This document shows, in pieces, positions 20,501 through 30,036 of a stretch of 64,000 nucleotides of DNA. The notes beneath the pieces were generated by a model. That model had not been told where the DNA came from. It did no database searches and saw nothing but the letters and a program-made list of their open reading frames with translations. The stretch lies in contig LJHW01000024.1 of the NCBI GenBank assembly GCA_001295865.1, positions 1 to 64,000 on the forward strand, written 5' to 3'. The position numbers and the translations under genes are program-made. This DNA comes from a beta proteobacterium AAP65. GTDB lineage: Bacteria; Pseudomonadota; Gammaproteobacteria; Burkholderiales; Burkholderiaceae_C. How positions within the stretch are numbered: position 1 is the stretch's first letter; every line of letters begins with the position of its first letter.

Positions 20501-23500
20501 GGCCGGTGCCGGTGCGGATGCCGGCCTGGCTGCCGCTGAGCACGAGGTGGCCCTCGTTGCGGGCTTCGCTGCGTGTGGCCAGCGGGTCGGCGGCTTGCAG
20601 GTCGGCGCCCGCAGCCATGCGGATGTGCCAGGTGTCGCCGGCCACGATGGCGTGGTTGGCCACGTTGATGCGGTCGTTGGCCGCGGCGTTGGCCGTGGTG
20701 GCCGGCAGGTTGGGGGTCTGCGCCGCGCCAACGGTCTGCTGCAGCGACAGGGCGCCGCCAGCGCGCAGGGTCAGCGTGCCCGGCAACCCGCCGGTCAGCC
20801 AGCTGGCCTGCGCGAGGTTCCAGTTGGCGGCCAGGCTCAGGTCGCCCGCGGCCTGCACCTCCAGCGCGGCGGTCACGCGGGTGCCCGCGGCCAGGCCGGT
20901 GTCGTCGCGCAAGCCGGCCAGCGCGGTGCTGCCCGCGAGGCCCTGGGCATACGCCGCGTGTTCGCTGCCCCAAAGCGCCAGCGTGGCAGCGTCCAGCGTG
21001 GCCGGCACCTCGGCACCCCGCAGCACGCGCGTGAGCTCCAGGTCCACCGTGGCCGGCAAGGTGGCGGGGTCGGCCACGGCCACCCTGCCCTCGGCCGCGG
21101 CGGCCACTGCCGTGGCGCCGTGGCGCAGCACCTGCCCGGCCAGCGCCACCGGGCCCGCCAGGCCGGCCGCATCACGGACGGTGCCGAAGATCACCGCGCC
21201 GGGCTGGCCGAGGCTGCCGGCGCGCACGTCGATGGTGGCGCCGGCGTCGAAGGCCAGCGTGCCGCCGCGTGTATCCACACGCACCTCGCCACCGCGCGCC
21301 GCGGTGCCCGTGCCCGCGGCCAGCAACTGGCTGCCTTCGTGCAGTTGCAGGCCCGTGGCGGCGTGCAGAGACAGGCGCCCGCCACCGGCCTCGGTGTTGC
21401 GGCCCACGGTGCCACGCACATCGATGCGGCCGGTGTCGGCGCTGAGCTTCACCACGCGGGCGTCGAACTGCTCGCCGGCGCGAACTTCGATGTCGCCTTC
21501 ACGCAGGCGCAGGCTGCGCTGCTCGGTGAAGCCGCCGGTGTTCAGCAGGGTGTTGAGGGCGGCGAAGCTGTCCAGGCGCTGAAGATCCAGCGCCACCTGA
21601 CCGCCGGCGCTGCGCCCTTCGCCCCGCAGCACGCCGCCCAGCGCCAGGCTGCCCGCCTGCAGGTTCACCGAGCCCGCGCGCCCGCCTTCGGCCGCCGCCG
21701 AGACATCCACCTCGCTGCCGGTCTGCAGCGTCAGCGCCTGCCCGGCCGCCTGCAGGCGCACACTGCCCCCGTCGGCGGCAGCGACGCTGCCCTTGAAGTC
21801 GACGGCGGCACCGCTGGCATCCAGCCTTGCGCGCGGGCCCAGGTTCAGGCCCCCGCCTTCGGCCACCACCTCGATGTGCCCCGATCGCGCGCGCACCTCG
21901 CCGTCCACGGCGACACGCGCACCCTGCAGCAGCACGCGGCCGCCCAGCTCGGGCGTGGGGCTGGCAGCAGCCGCCGACAGGGCCTGTGCGCTGGAAGCCA
22001 GGCCCGTCAACGCGGCGCCCAGTTGCAGCGCGCCATAAGCCGGTGCGCCGCTGGCGCTGTCGTCCACCGCGACCAGTTGCTGCTGCGCGCCGCCCAGCGC
22101 GCGCAGCACCGGGCCTTGCAGCTGCAGCGCACCGGCTGCGCGCAAGGCACCCGTGCCTTGCAGATCGATGCCGGCACTGGCCGCCAAGGTGAGTGTCGAG
22201 ATCCCCTGCGTGGCTTTTGCGCCCGCGCCCAGCGTGAGCTGCTGGGCCTGCAGCAGCAGGCTGGCCTCACCCCCGGCCGAGGCCGTGGCGGCACTGCCGC
22301 TGTTCACCCAGCGCAGCGCCTGCGCCTGCAGCGTGGCGCTGCCGCCACCGGCAGGCCCTGCAGCCGCCGCGAGCACGGGCGTGTCGAGCGTCAGCGTGCC
22401 GGTCTGGGCGCTGCCGGCCGTGGCCGTGCCCAGCAGCGTGATCTGCTCGTAGCCGCGCAGCGTCAGCGCACCGAGCTGGGCGTAGCCGGCCAGCGCGCTG
22501 TTCGACAGCAGCAGGCCGCCGGCCTCGGGCGCCAGGCCGTCCACGTCACCCAGGCTGATGCGGGCCGTGGCCAGGCTGAGCGAGCCGCCCTGGCCGTTGT
22601 CGTCGCCCACACGCAGCGTGCCGGCCGAACGCGTGGCGCGGGTGGCATCCAGCAGCAGGGCCCGGCTGGCCTGCAGCAAGGCGCCGGCGCCGATGTCGAT
22701 GTCACCCGCGGCACTGCTGACCGTGCCGCGGTCGATGCGCGCGTCGCTCTGGCTGCTCAGCCTCAGCATGGCGCCCGAGCTCTCGGCGCGCAACGCCACC
22801 TCAGGGGCCGGGGCGGCGGCGCTCCCGGCCAGCGGCGCAGCGCTGAGCACGCTGCGCGAAGAGATCTCCACGCCCTCGCGCGCGGCCAGCAGCAGCTCGG
22901 GCAGCTGCACCGGCGAGGCCGCGCTGTTGTCGACACTGATCTGCGTGGCCGTGGTGCGCAGCGTGGTGCTGCTGCCGTCGCTGCTGCGCGTGCCGCCCAC
23001 CAGCACGCTGGCCTTCAGCGACGACAGCGTGGCCGCGCTGATCTGCAGCGTGTCGGCCGGCCAGGCCCCGGCGTCGACGGTGTCGACGATGGCGATGCGC
23101 TGCCCGGTGATGTCGATCTCGGCGCCGCGGCCTGGGTGGCTGGCCTGCGTGCTGCTGGCGGTCAGGAAGTTGCCCGCCAGCGTGAGCGTGCGCGCGTCTT
23201 GCAGGGCCAGGCGCCCTGCGTCCCAGGGCGCGGCGGGCGCGGGCCGGCCGGCCCGCTCGGCCTGGCTGGCGAAGAGCTCGGCCCCGCTGAGCGTGTAGTC
23301 GCTGTAGCGGCCGAGGGCGCTGCCGGGCAGCACCACCACGCCCACGCTCTGCGATTCACGCACCGAGGTGCCGGTGGCGCTGCGGAAGCCCGCCACCACG
23401 GTTTCGCCGTTGGCCAGGGCCCCGGTCTGCCCGGGCTGCAGGTTGCGCCAGGCGCTGCCGGTCTGCAGCTGCACGAGGAAAGCCCCGGGCAGCGTCGCGA

Positions 23501-26500
23501 AGCGTGTGGGCAGCAGCACGTACTCGCCGGCCGGCACACGCGCGCCTTCGCCGATCTGCACGCTGTCGTAGAGGTTGCCGTCGCGCGCGTTGCCGAGCAG
23601 GAAGCCTGCGCCCGGGTCGCGCCCACCGGCCAGTTGCTGGTAGGTGTCGTAGGGCACGCTGGCCAGGCGCGAGCGCGGGATGATGGCGTAGGTGTCGGCC
23701 GCGTTGGCGATGTCGGTGTCGCCGCCGTTGCCCGGCACGAACTCCACCGCCTGCACGTTGCCGCCGCCGCGCAGGTCAACGACGGCGCCGCCGGCCACCA
23801 CCGTGTCGGGCGCGCTGATGTTCAGCCGCTTGCCTTCGGGCGTGACGGCGTCGAGCAGGCGCGGGTTGCTCAGCGAGTTGGTCTGCGGGCCATCGGCATA
23901 ACGCCACTGCACGCCGTCGAGCGTGCCGCCGTACAGCACCGTCAGCCCTTCGCCGGAGACCGAGGTCACGCTGCCGGCGGCCAGCTCCAGGCGCTGGCTG
24001 GCCTGCAGGTCGAGGCTGCCCAGCGGCGCGCGCACGGTGCCGGCCTGCACGATCTGCGGCGCAGCCAGGCTGAGCGCGCCGGCCACCGAATACACGTCGC
24101 CACCTGCACGGCCGTTGCCTTGCACGAGCACGTAGCTGTCGGTGCCCGTGGCCCCGACGCTGAAGCGCGTGCGCGTGGCCGGGTAGAGCTGGCTGGCGCG
24201 GAACTCCAGATTGCCTGCCGTCTGCAGCGAGCCGGCCTGGTAGACCAGCGCCGGGTCGTTGCCCTGCGCGGTGTTGAGGTTGACCTCGCGGCCGATGAAG
24301 CGCACATCGCCCTGGCTGCCCAGGCGCGCGAGCGCCACGCCGTCAAGCAGGCTGGCGCCGTAGAGATCGAGCTGGCCGGCATCGACCACCAGCACGCCGC
24401 TGCCCGCAGCCGGTGGGGGGCGGTCCTGGGCGCGGGTTTCGTCACGCGTCCAGACAGCGCGCCCCTGGGCGTCCTGCTGCTGCGTGCGCGGCCCGAGCGA
24501 CTGGCCCAGCGCCACCTGCGCGCCCTGCAGTGTCACCGTGGCCTGCGCGCCCAGGCGCAGCACCGGCGCGTCCAGCCGGATGCCGCGCTCGAAGGCCAGC
24601 GTGCTGCTGCCCTGGAACTCGATCACGTCTTCCGAAAGCAGGCGCAGTTTCTCGAAACCCGCGGCCTGCAGCGCGCCGGCGTCGATGCGGCTGGTGCGCT
24701 GGCCGGCTGCCGGGGCCGCGTCGGCCCCGCCGCTGCTCACCAGCAGGCGCTGCGGGGCCGGCAGCGCCTGTTGCAGGTCGGGCCGCAGCAGCTCGATGGC
24801 CACGCTGCCGCCTGCGGCGCTGCCAGGGCCGGCGGCGCGGAGCGTGCCGCCCATGGTGATCTCGCCTTGAGACTTCAGCACCAGCGTGCCGGCATGGCCG
24901 GCCAGCGTCTGCGTGCGCACCGCGGGGCCGCTGCCCGGGTCTTGCGGCAGCTGCACCTCGCGCTCGAGACCGCCGACATCGATCAGCGAACCCGCCTCGG
25001 CCACCAGGCTGGCCTGGCGCGCGTCGAGGGTCACCGTGCCCGCGTTGAGCACACGGCCGGTGACGAGGCCGGTGTCGCTGGGCTGGGCCAGGAAGGCGGC
25101 ACCAGCCAGCAGCTGGGCCTGGGCACCCAGGCGCAGCGGCGTGGCGCTGAGCTCGTCGGGCCCGCGCAGCGTCAATGTCAGGGTGCCGGCCGGCGCCTCC
25201 AGCCGGCCCTCGACGTCCAGCCCCGTGCCGCCCGTCAGCGTGATGCGGCCGCCGGCGTCGGTGCGCAGGCTGGCCCCGCGCTCGACCGCCAGCGTGCCAC
25301 TGCCGGCCGACAGGCTGAGGCTGGCGCCGCTGCGCTGGTAGGCTGGCAGCGTTGCCAACTCGGCAAACTCGCGCAGCGAGGTGCCGGAAGGCCGTGCCGC
25401 AGCGGCTTCTGCATCGACCACAAAACGCTGCGGCTGCAGCAGGAAATCCGCGCCCTCGGCCACCGTCAGCCCGTTGGCCGCGTTCACGCTGAGGCTGGCG
25501 AAACCGCCTGCGTTCAGCGCGCCTGGCGCCAGGCGCGTGGTGCCGGCCGGCAGCGTGCCGTTGGCCCCGTCGGCGGCCAACACGGCGCGCGCGACGTTGA
25601 AGCTGAGGCTGGCCCCGGTGCCGACCGCTGCGCCCCGCAGTTCCGCCTGCATCCAGTCGGGGCTGGTGCTGCCGGCGTTGCCTTGCGCCAGCGTGATCTG
25701 CCCGCCGTTGCCGCCGCTCAGACGGCGTTGGGCGTCGAGCACGGCGCCGCCGCTGGCATCGAGCACGGCACCCCGCTCGAAGCGCGTCTCGAAGGTCTCG
25801 TCCACCAGGCTCACGCGCAGGCTGCCGCCTTGCGTGGCGTTGGCGGTCTGCCCGTCGGCCAGCAGGCGCGCCTGCGGCAAACCTTCGCCCACGGCGGCTC
25901 CACCCGGGCCGGCGCGGTTCAGCCAGGCGCCGGCCACGGACAGCTGCGCCGTGCTGCGCACGAGCAGGCGTTCGTTGCGCGTGAGCAGGCCCGGGTCGAG
26001 GAGGTCGACACCGCCTTCGAGCTGCGGCGCCAGCAGCAGGCTGCCAGCAGGCAGGCTCACGTCGCCGGCCAGGTCGAGGCTGGGCCCGCGCAGCGTCAGG
26101 CTGGCACCGATGCCGCCCTGCAGCGCCACCTCTTCGGGCAGCGTGATGCGGCCATCGCTGTTGACCTCCACACGCGAGAAGCCCGTCTCCACGCGGCCTT
26201 GCGCCGTGTCGCGCGCGCTGCCGAAGAGCTGGCCGGCGGCCAGCTGCACGTTCTCGCGCTGCGCCGTGCTCAGCGCGGTGTCCACGCCAAAAGCCGGGCC
26301 CAGGGTGTCGGTGGCCTGCGCGCGGAACGTGACGTTGCCGATGCGCTGGGCCTCGGCGTTGTAGGTCACCAGCGGCGGCGGGCGGTCGACGAGGTCGAGC
26401 GTCAGCGGCTGGAAACCCGTGCCCACGTAGAGCGTGCCGCCGGCCGGCGCACCGCCGGTCTGGCGCTGCCCGATGGTCACGCCACCGGCCAGCGCGCCGT

Positions 26501-28376
26501 CGAGCACCAGGCCCGCGCCCGAACCCAGGCGCAAGGTGCCGGCGGCCTGGCCCTGCACATGGGCCTCGCGCAGCTGGCCCGAGGCCAGGGCGAGGTTCAG
26601 CACGCTGCCGGTCTGGCCCCAGCGGGCGTCGTCGTACTGCGCGCGGTCGAGCTGGGCGGTGTAGCGCACGGCCTGCGGCGCGGTGCCGATGTCGTAGAGC
26701 CGGCCGTCTTCGCCCAGCAGCGTGCTCGTGGCCACGCGGCTCTCGGCATAGCGGTAGCCACCGCCAGAAACATCGAGCGTGGCGCCGCTGCGCTGCACCA
26801 GCGCGCCGGTGGAAGCCACCGACAGCTCGCCACCGCGCGCGGCCTTCTCGGCCACGGTGCGCGGCACGGCGGCACGGTAGCCGTCCAGCGCCAGGATGTT
26901 GCTGCCGGCGGCCAGGTCCACCGTGACGGTGGCGCCCAGCAGCACGCCGGTCTTCTGGTCAGGGGTGTTCTTGAGTTCGTTGCTGGTGACGCGGAAGGTG
27001 GCGAGGTTGCGCGCCGGGTCGACATCGCTCCACTGCCCGGCCACGCTGGTGAGGCTGCCCGCACCGAAATACACGCGTGCGGCCTCCGGGTCGGCCTCGT
27101 TGCGCGCCTCGATGCCGATGCGCCCGCCAGCGGCCTGCAAGGTGCCGTGGCTTTCGATGACGCCCCCCGTGGCGCGGATCTCGCCGCGGTAGGGCGCGTA
27201 GTCGGCACTCTCGGGCACGGTGGCGGTGTCGGCCAGGTCGGGCATCACCTCGGTGGTGCTGCCGGCGGCCAGCCTGAGCTGGCCGGCCTGGGCAGGTGCG
27301 CCGTTGGATGCACGCGAGCCGGCGCTGAGGTAGATGGAGCCGTTGCGCTGCACCGCCGTCTTCGCGGAGACACGGCCTTCCTGGTTGATGGCCAGCGCCG
27401 CGATGGTGACGTTGCCGCGGTCGGCCTCCACCGTGCCGGCGTTGCGCACCAGGTTCGTGAGGTTCAGGCCCGGGCCTTCCTGGTGGGCCTCGACCTCCAC
27501 CACCAGGCCGCGCAGCGTGATGTCGCTCGCATCGCCATTGACGGCGAGGTAGGCCTTGCCCCCCGCGGCCAGCACCACCTGCCCGTCGGGCGCGGCGATG
27601 AGGCCGGCGTCGTGGTCGATGCGCGAGGCCACCATGATCACCGAGCCGCCATTGCCGGCCACGATGCGCGGCGCCGCGGCACCGGCCGGCCCGAAGCTGC
27701 CGATGCCGATGTTGCCCGGGCGCGTGCCATCGGGCCGCTGCGGCAACGGGTTGCCGAGTTCGTCGTAGCCACCGGCGAAGGTCGGCGTGGTCAGCCCACC
27801 GGCGGTGAGCGGCGCACCGCCGGCGCAGGCCACGAGGTCGTTGCCGCAGAACTGGCCGTTGCTCAGGCCGAGGTTGAGCGTGGACGCCAGCAGCGATTGC
27901 GTGTCCACCCGCGCCCCGCGGTCGAAAAGGATGCCGTTCTGGTTGATCAGGATCACCTGCCCGCCGGCCGTGGCCTTGCCGTCAACGGTGGGCCCGGTGC
28001 TCGCCAGCCGCCCCTGGATGACGCTGGGGTTGGCGTCGTAGATGCGGTTCAGCGAGATGGCATTGGCACCCTGCGCGTGGCGGAACAGCACTTCGGCATT
28101 GCTGCCGATGTTGAAGCTGCGCCAGTCGAGCACGGCGCGCAGCGACTGCTGGTCGATGGTGAGCAGCGCCGAAGCCGCCCCCGGCGCCGGTGCATTGACC
28201 ACCGCCTGCCCGGCCACCACGCCACGCAGCTGCGGCACGGTGTTCGGCGCCAGGTTCGCGCCCACCACCTGGGCCCAGGCCGCCGCCGGCAGCAGCCAGG
28301 CCGCCAGGCAGGCGGCGGCGAGGGCCGTGGCCCGGGGCTGGGGCGTGTGCAGGCGGGTGGGCTGGGGCTGGCGCAT
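17496..28376 (-). CDS. Giant two-partner-secretion exoprotein (filamentous haemagglutinin family, DUF3739-type)
   Basis: A 3626-residue TpsA protein. The signal peptide (cleavage near AAAWAQ, residue ~36) is followed by a TPS secretion domain of ~250 residues (WRSFNIGSNAEVLFRHAQGA, AISLNRIYDANPSVIQGRL). GGQVILINQNGILFDRGARV carries the NQNGI variant of the NPNGI signature. The bulk is repetitive beta-helix, rich in Ala, Gly, Leu and Ser with few charges. The last ~900 residues (e.g. GRLLVQAGGDVDLGNSVVSV, GNILVNAQVVLNASDIKAAG) match the DUF3739 type. A Cys pair, Cys3616 and Cys3623, lies at the very C-terminus (CREDDREC). It is probably exported to the cell surface by the TpsB gene 22 bases upstream. 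Its role is most likely adhesion or biofilm. Confidence 0.93.
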   Translation of the reverse strand: MRQPQPTRLHTPQPRATALAAACLAAWLLPAAAWAQVVGANLAPNTVPQLRGVVAGQAVVNAPAPGAASALLTIDQQSLRAVLDWRSFNIGSNAEVLFRHAQGANAISLNRIYDANPSVIQGRLASTGPTVDGKATAGGQVILINQNGILFDRGARVDTQSLLASTLNLGLSNGQFCGNDLVACAGGAPLTAGGLTTPTFAGGYDELGNPLPQRPDGTRPGNIGIGSFGPAGAAAPRIVAGNGGSVIMVASRIDHDAGLIAAPDGQVVLAAGGKAYLAVNGDASDITLRGLVVEVEAHQEGPGLNLTNLVRNAGTVEADRGNVTIAALAINQEGRVSAKTAVQRNGSIYLSAGSRASNGAPAQAGQLRLAAGSTTEVMPDLADTATVPESADYAPYRGEIRATGGVIESHGTLQAAGGRIGIEARNEADPEAARVYFGAGSLTSVAGQWSDVDPARNLATFRVTSNELKNTPDQKTGVLLGATVTVDLAAGSNILALDGYRAAVPRTVAEKAARGGELSVASTGALVQRSGATLDVSGGGYRYAESRVATSTLLGEDGRLYDIGTAPQAVRYTAQLDRAQYDDARWGQTGSVLNLALASGQLREAHVQGQAAGTLRLGSGAGLVLDGALAGGVTIGQRQTGGAPAGGTLYVGTGFQPLTLDLVDRPPPLVTYNAEAQRIGNVTFRAQATDTLGPAFGVDTALSTAQRENVQLAAGQLFGSARDTAQGRVETGFSRVEVNSDGRITLPEEVALQGGIGASLTLRGPSLDLAGDVSLPAGSLLLAPQLEGGVDLLDPGLLTRNERLLVRSTAQLSVAGAWLNRAGPGGAAVGEGLPQARLLADGQTANATQGGSLRVSLVDETFETRFERGAVLDASGGAVLDAQRRLSGGNGGQITLAQGNAGSTSPDWMQAELRGAAVGTGASLSFNVARAVLAADGANGTLPAGTTRLAPGALNAGGFASLSVNAANGLTVAEGADFLLQPQRFVVDAEAAAARPSGTSLREFAELATLPAYQRSGASLSLSAGSGTLAVERGASLRTDAGGRITLTGGTGLDVEGRLEAPAGTLTLTLRGPDELSATPLRLGAQAQLLAGAAFLAQPSDTGLVTGRVLNAGTVTLDARQASLVAEAGSLIDVGGLEREVQLPQDPGSGPAVRTQTLAGHAGTLVLKSQGEITMGGTLRAAGPGSAAGGSVAIELLRPDLQQALPAPQRLLVSSGGADAAPAAGQRTSRIDAGALQAAGFEKLRLLSEDVIEFQGSSTLAFERGIRLDAPVLRLGAQATVTLQGAQVALGQSLGPRTQQQDAQGRAVWTRDETRAQDRPPPAAGSGVLVVDAGQLDLYGASLLDGVALARLGSQGDVRFIGREVNLNTAQGNDPALVYQAGSLQTAGNLEFRASQLYPATRTRFSVGATGTDSYVLVQGNGRAGGDVYSVAGALSLAAPQIVQAGTVRAPLGSLDLQASQRLELAAGSVTSVSGEGLTVLYGGTLDGVQWRYADGPQTNSLSNPRLLDAVTPEGKRLNISAPDTVVAGGAVVDLRGGGNVQAVEFVPGNGGDTDIANAADTYAIIPRSRLASVPYDTYQQLAGGRDPGAGFLLGNARDGNLYDSVQIGEGARVPAGEYVLLPTRFATLPGAFLVQLQTGSAWRNLQPGQTGALANGETVVAGFRSATGTSVRESQSVGVVVLPGSALGRYSDYTLSGAELFASQAERAGRPAPAAPWDAGRLALQDARTLTLAGNFLTASSTQASHPGRGAEIDITGQRIAIVDTVDAGAWPADTLQISAATLSSLKASVLVGGTRSSDGSSTTLRTTATQISVDNSAASPVQLPELLLAAREGVEISSRSVLSAAPLAGSAAAPAPEVALRAESSGAMLRLSSQSDARIDRGTVSSAAGDIDIGAGALLQASRALLLDATRATRSAGTLRVGDDNGQGGSLSLATARISLGDVDGLAPEAGGLLLSNSALAGYAQLGALTLRGYEQITLLGTATAGSAQTGTLTLDTPVLAAAAGPAGGGSATLQAQALRWVNSGSAATASAGGEASLLLQAQQLTLGAGAKATQGISTLTLAASAGIDLQGTGALRAAGALQLQGPVLRALGGAQQQLVAVDDSASGAPAYGALQLGAALTGLASSAQALSAAAASPTPELGGRVLLQGARVAVDGEVRARSGHIEVVAEGGGLNLGPRARLDASGAAVDFKGSVAAADGGSVRLQAAGQALTLQTGSEVDVSAAAEGGRAGSVNLQAGSLALGGVLRGEGRSAGGQVALDLQRLDSFAALNTLLNTGGFTEQRSLRLREGDIEVRAGEQFDARVVKLSADTGRIDVRGTVGRNTEAGGGRLSLHAATGLQLHEGSQLLAAGTGTAARGGEVRVDTRGGTLAFDAGATIDVRAGSLGQPGAVIFGTVRDAAGLAGPVALAGQVLRHGATAVAAAAEGRVAVADPATLPATVDLELTRVLRGAEVPATLDAATLALWGSEHAAYAQGLAGSTALAGLRDDTGLAAGTRVTAALEVQAAGDLSLAANWNLAQASWLTGGLPGTLTLRAGGALSLQQTVGAAQTPNLPATTANAAANDRINVANHAIVAGDTWHIRMAAGADLQAADPLATRSEARNEGHLVLSGSQAGIRTGTGRIDLAAAGDIRLEHAAAGIYTAGRIGVADTAINGNNRWAVDGGGISLQAGGSVLGPADTPDLWVTDWLRRPRQTATEFTRDGFLTDWWSYRPRFQQGVATLGGGDIEVQARHDVRDLLFALPTSGRTVANGGERRVEVGGGGSLALQAGGDVDGASFLLGRGQAQVLAGGSIGATEAAQAYLMGVSSGGVPEQASLALRAGTGATLQSVDNPTYLGINLGAGATGPSFHPSTAANASPSGIATTFFTYSGNSGVEVMAKSGDVALNGRLLRAADAWRSFTSFSAANLPPSGTTAFPASVSLLALGGDVQGPGALPENLGQPNLVVTWPSPTASALVLARGDVRELGLEVSDLSPTALVTPTQNFEQSRLPVNSSADFFSSGGKLSPELKPVTLGRIVERSTPLPAGLVARSEALTGLPFEVQALEGSVVAETISRLYLPGRTRLLAGQDIVNPSLRMQNLQPGDLSEVRAVAGSVRKSSGSGGIEIAGPGRLLVQAGGDVDLGNSVVSVNGVIVGGLVATGNTRNALLKSADSARLTVIAGVPGDVDLARMDSTYARVQQLNTENSQIASLYAQLAIELESSDGRAAVLAAADVKALAARSPAFARFAALDTTAPEALRTYQQVLREGSLPLAGPEASDAAAVLALLALEDDVNRLRSAPSLAALLAGPAPVLGGTPLDTTTATRYAALGERYPLLLEGAVLRRINGARLTGTAPLVFDEMLSRVVADLVGTPSASGGDILSFQTSIQTQGGSAIDLWAPKGDIVVGLTTPNASRPVGVLTNQGGAVRSVLSGNFSINQGKVLTAQGGDILIYSAQGSIDAGRGAKTSLSTPPPQRRPILDADGNEVGVEIVIPASASGSGIQTLSSDPDGLGPAVQPPAGDIYLFAPAGKIDAGEAGIRSSGNILVNAQVVLNASDIKAAGSSQGVPQVPTGSLASTLAAAGSTTPGSTANEDKAAKAAEQAARQATAARQAPRPTVLTVEVLGFGERNCREDDRECFAK

Positions 28377-28398
28377 GGGGGTTCTCGGCGGTGCGGCG

Positions 28399-30036
28399 TC
28401 AGAAGCCGATGGAGGCGTTGGCGTGGGCCCGCAGGCCGTCGCTGCCCAGGCTGTTTTTCTTCATCAAGGGCCAGGCGAGTTCCAGCGTCAGGTTCAGCGG
28501 CCAGGCACCACGCGTCAGCAACTGCCCGCCGAAACCGGCGCCCAGCAGGCGGAAGCGCGAGTCCTGGCCGGGCAGCGGGCGGCGCAGTTCGGCCACGCCG
28601 CCGTCCACGAAACCGTGCACGCTCAGGCCGCCCAGCCAGGGCCAGTTCAGGCGCGGCGCGAGCTCGGGGCTGGCGATCTGCAGCAGGCCGCGCAGGCCCT
28701 GGTCGCCCACGGCTTCGGCCTCGAGGTAGCCGCGCACGTTGTTGGCGCCGCCCAGCACGAACTGCTCGTTGGAGATCAAGGGCGCCGGCGCCAGCTGCAG
28801 CTCGGCGTGCGCGCGCAGGCGCAGGCCGGCCCACGGCAGCGTGCGCGTGTGGCGCGCATCGAAGCGCAGCTGGAAGTACTGCGCCCGCGCCTGGTAGCGT
28901 TTGTCGCTGAACTGCTGCTGGCGGTTGACGAGGCCGCGCAGGCCGCCGGCGAGCGTGGCCCCCAGCTGCCACTCGCCTTCGGCCCAGCCTTCGGCCGGGC
29001 GGAAAGCCCCGGTCCAGGTCATGCTCAGCGGCAGGTAGCGGATCGGCGTGTCGAAACCGGCGCCCTGGCCGGCCGCCACCGTGTCCACCATGTCCTTGTA
29101 CTCGGCGCCCAGGCTCAGCAGCTGGAAACTGCGTTCACCCAGCTCCAGCACGAAGCTGCGGCGCAGGCTCCAGATCTGCCCCTTGCCGAAGAGCCGCGTG
29201 TCGCCCACGCCGGCCAGCACTTCGCTGTCGGAGCGTGTGTAGCCCAGCGTCAGCGCAGCCAGCCCCGCGGGCGCCTGCGGCAGGCTGTAGCTGGCACTGA
29301 AAACCTGCACCTCGCCCCACTGCTCGGGCGAGACCACGGCCTGCAGCGCCAGCGTGTGGTCGCGCTGGGCCACGTTGTCGTAGCTCAGCGCGGCCTGCAG
29401 GCGTGTCGGGCTGGTGTTGCGGCTGGCCTGGTTGTTCAGCGTCAGGCTGCCGTGCAGCGGCAGGCGGTCGGTGACGTCGAGGTCGATCTCGGTCGTGCCG
29501 GGCTCACGGCCCGGGCGCAGCACCGGCACCACGCGGCGGTCGCCGTTGCGGTTGACGTCGAGCAGCTGCGCCTGCAGCCGTGGCAGGTGCGGCACACCGC
29601 CCTCGGCGGCTTCGCTCACGCGCTCGAGGATGTAACCCTGCGAGTAGTAGCGTGCACCGTTGACCCGGGTGCGCGCCACGCGACCTTCGCTGACGACCAG
29701 CCGGATCACGCCCGTGTCGGCGCGCTGCTCCGGGATGTCGACGCTGGCCAGGGTGTAGCCGGCGGCGCGGTAGGCCTCCTGCAGCGCCTTGCGCGCGGCT
29801 TCCACGTCATCGAAGCGGCGTTGCGGGCCGAGGTGCGGGTAGACGGCCTGTTCCACCGCGGTGACGGGCAGCACCGTGTTGCCCTCGACCACAAACTCCA
29901 GCACCGGGAAGCTGGGTTCGCTGGCCGCCTGCGCAGCCGGCCCCGCGCCCAGGGCAGCTGCGAGCAGGCCAAGGGCCAGCGCCCTGCCACCAGGGCGGGC
30001 CCGTCGGTACGTGAACTTGGCGAGCAGGGTCGGCAC
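28399..30036 (-). CDS. TpsB outer-membrane transporter (ShlB/FhaC/HecB family)
   Basis: A 545-residue outer-membrane pore for the adjacent TpsA. The GTG start at 30036 has AGGAAG ~7 bases upstream. A signal peptide (cleavage near AQAA) precedes two POTRA domains: FPVLEFVVEGNTVLPVTAVE near residue 43 and the YTLASVDIPEQRADTGVIRL region near 110. The C-terminal 16-strand barrel carries the conserved VRGYLE motif near residue 435 and ends LRAHANASIGF with terminal Phe. The gene is first in the long minus-strand run, so its upstream region probably drives tpsB-tpsA and perhaps more. Confidence 0.94.
   Translation of the reverse strand: MPTLLAKFTYRRARPGGRALALGLLAAALGAGPAAQAASEPSFPVLEFVVEGNTVLPVTAVEQAVYPHLGPQRRFDDVEAARKALQEAYRAAGYTLASVDIPEQRADTGVIRLVVSEGRVARTRVNGARYYSQGYILERVSEAAEGGVPHLPRLQAQLLDVNRNGDRRVVPVLRPGREPGTTEIDLDVTDRLPLHGSLTLNNQASRNTSPTRLQAALSYDNVAQRDHTLALQAVVSPEQWGEVQVFSASYSLPQAPAGLAALTLGYTRSDSEVLAGVGDTRLFGKGQIWSLRRSFVLELGERSFQLLSLGAEYKDMVDTVAAGQGAGFDTPIRYLPLSMTWTGAFRPAEGWAEGEWQLGATLAGGLRGLVNRQQQFSDKRYQARAQYFQLRFDARHTRTLPWAGLRLRAHAELQLAPAPLISNEQFVLGGANNVRGYLEAEAVGDQGLRGLLQIASPELAPRLNWPWLGGLSVHGFVDGGVAELRRPLPGQDSRFRLLGAGFGGQLLTRGAWPLNLTLELAWPLMKKNSLGSDGLRAHANASIGF

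Noticed and set aside
19404-28910. A 3168-codon open frame on the plus strand, antisense to the tpsA gene
   Set aside because: Very high GC with few TAA/TAG triplets leaves antisense frames open opposite a repetitive gene. The translation is His/Arg/Gln/Gly-rich low complexity without signal peptide or domain, whereas the minus-strand frame has a signal peptide, TPS domain and family C-terminus.
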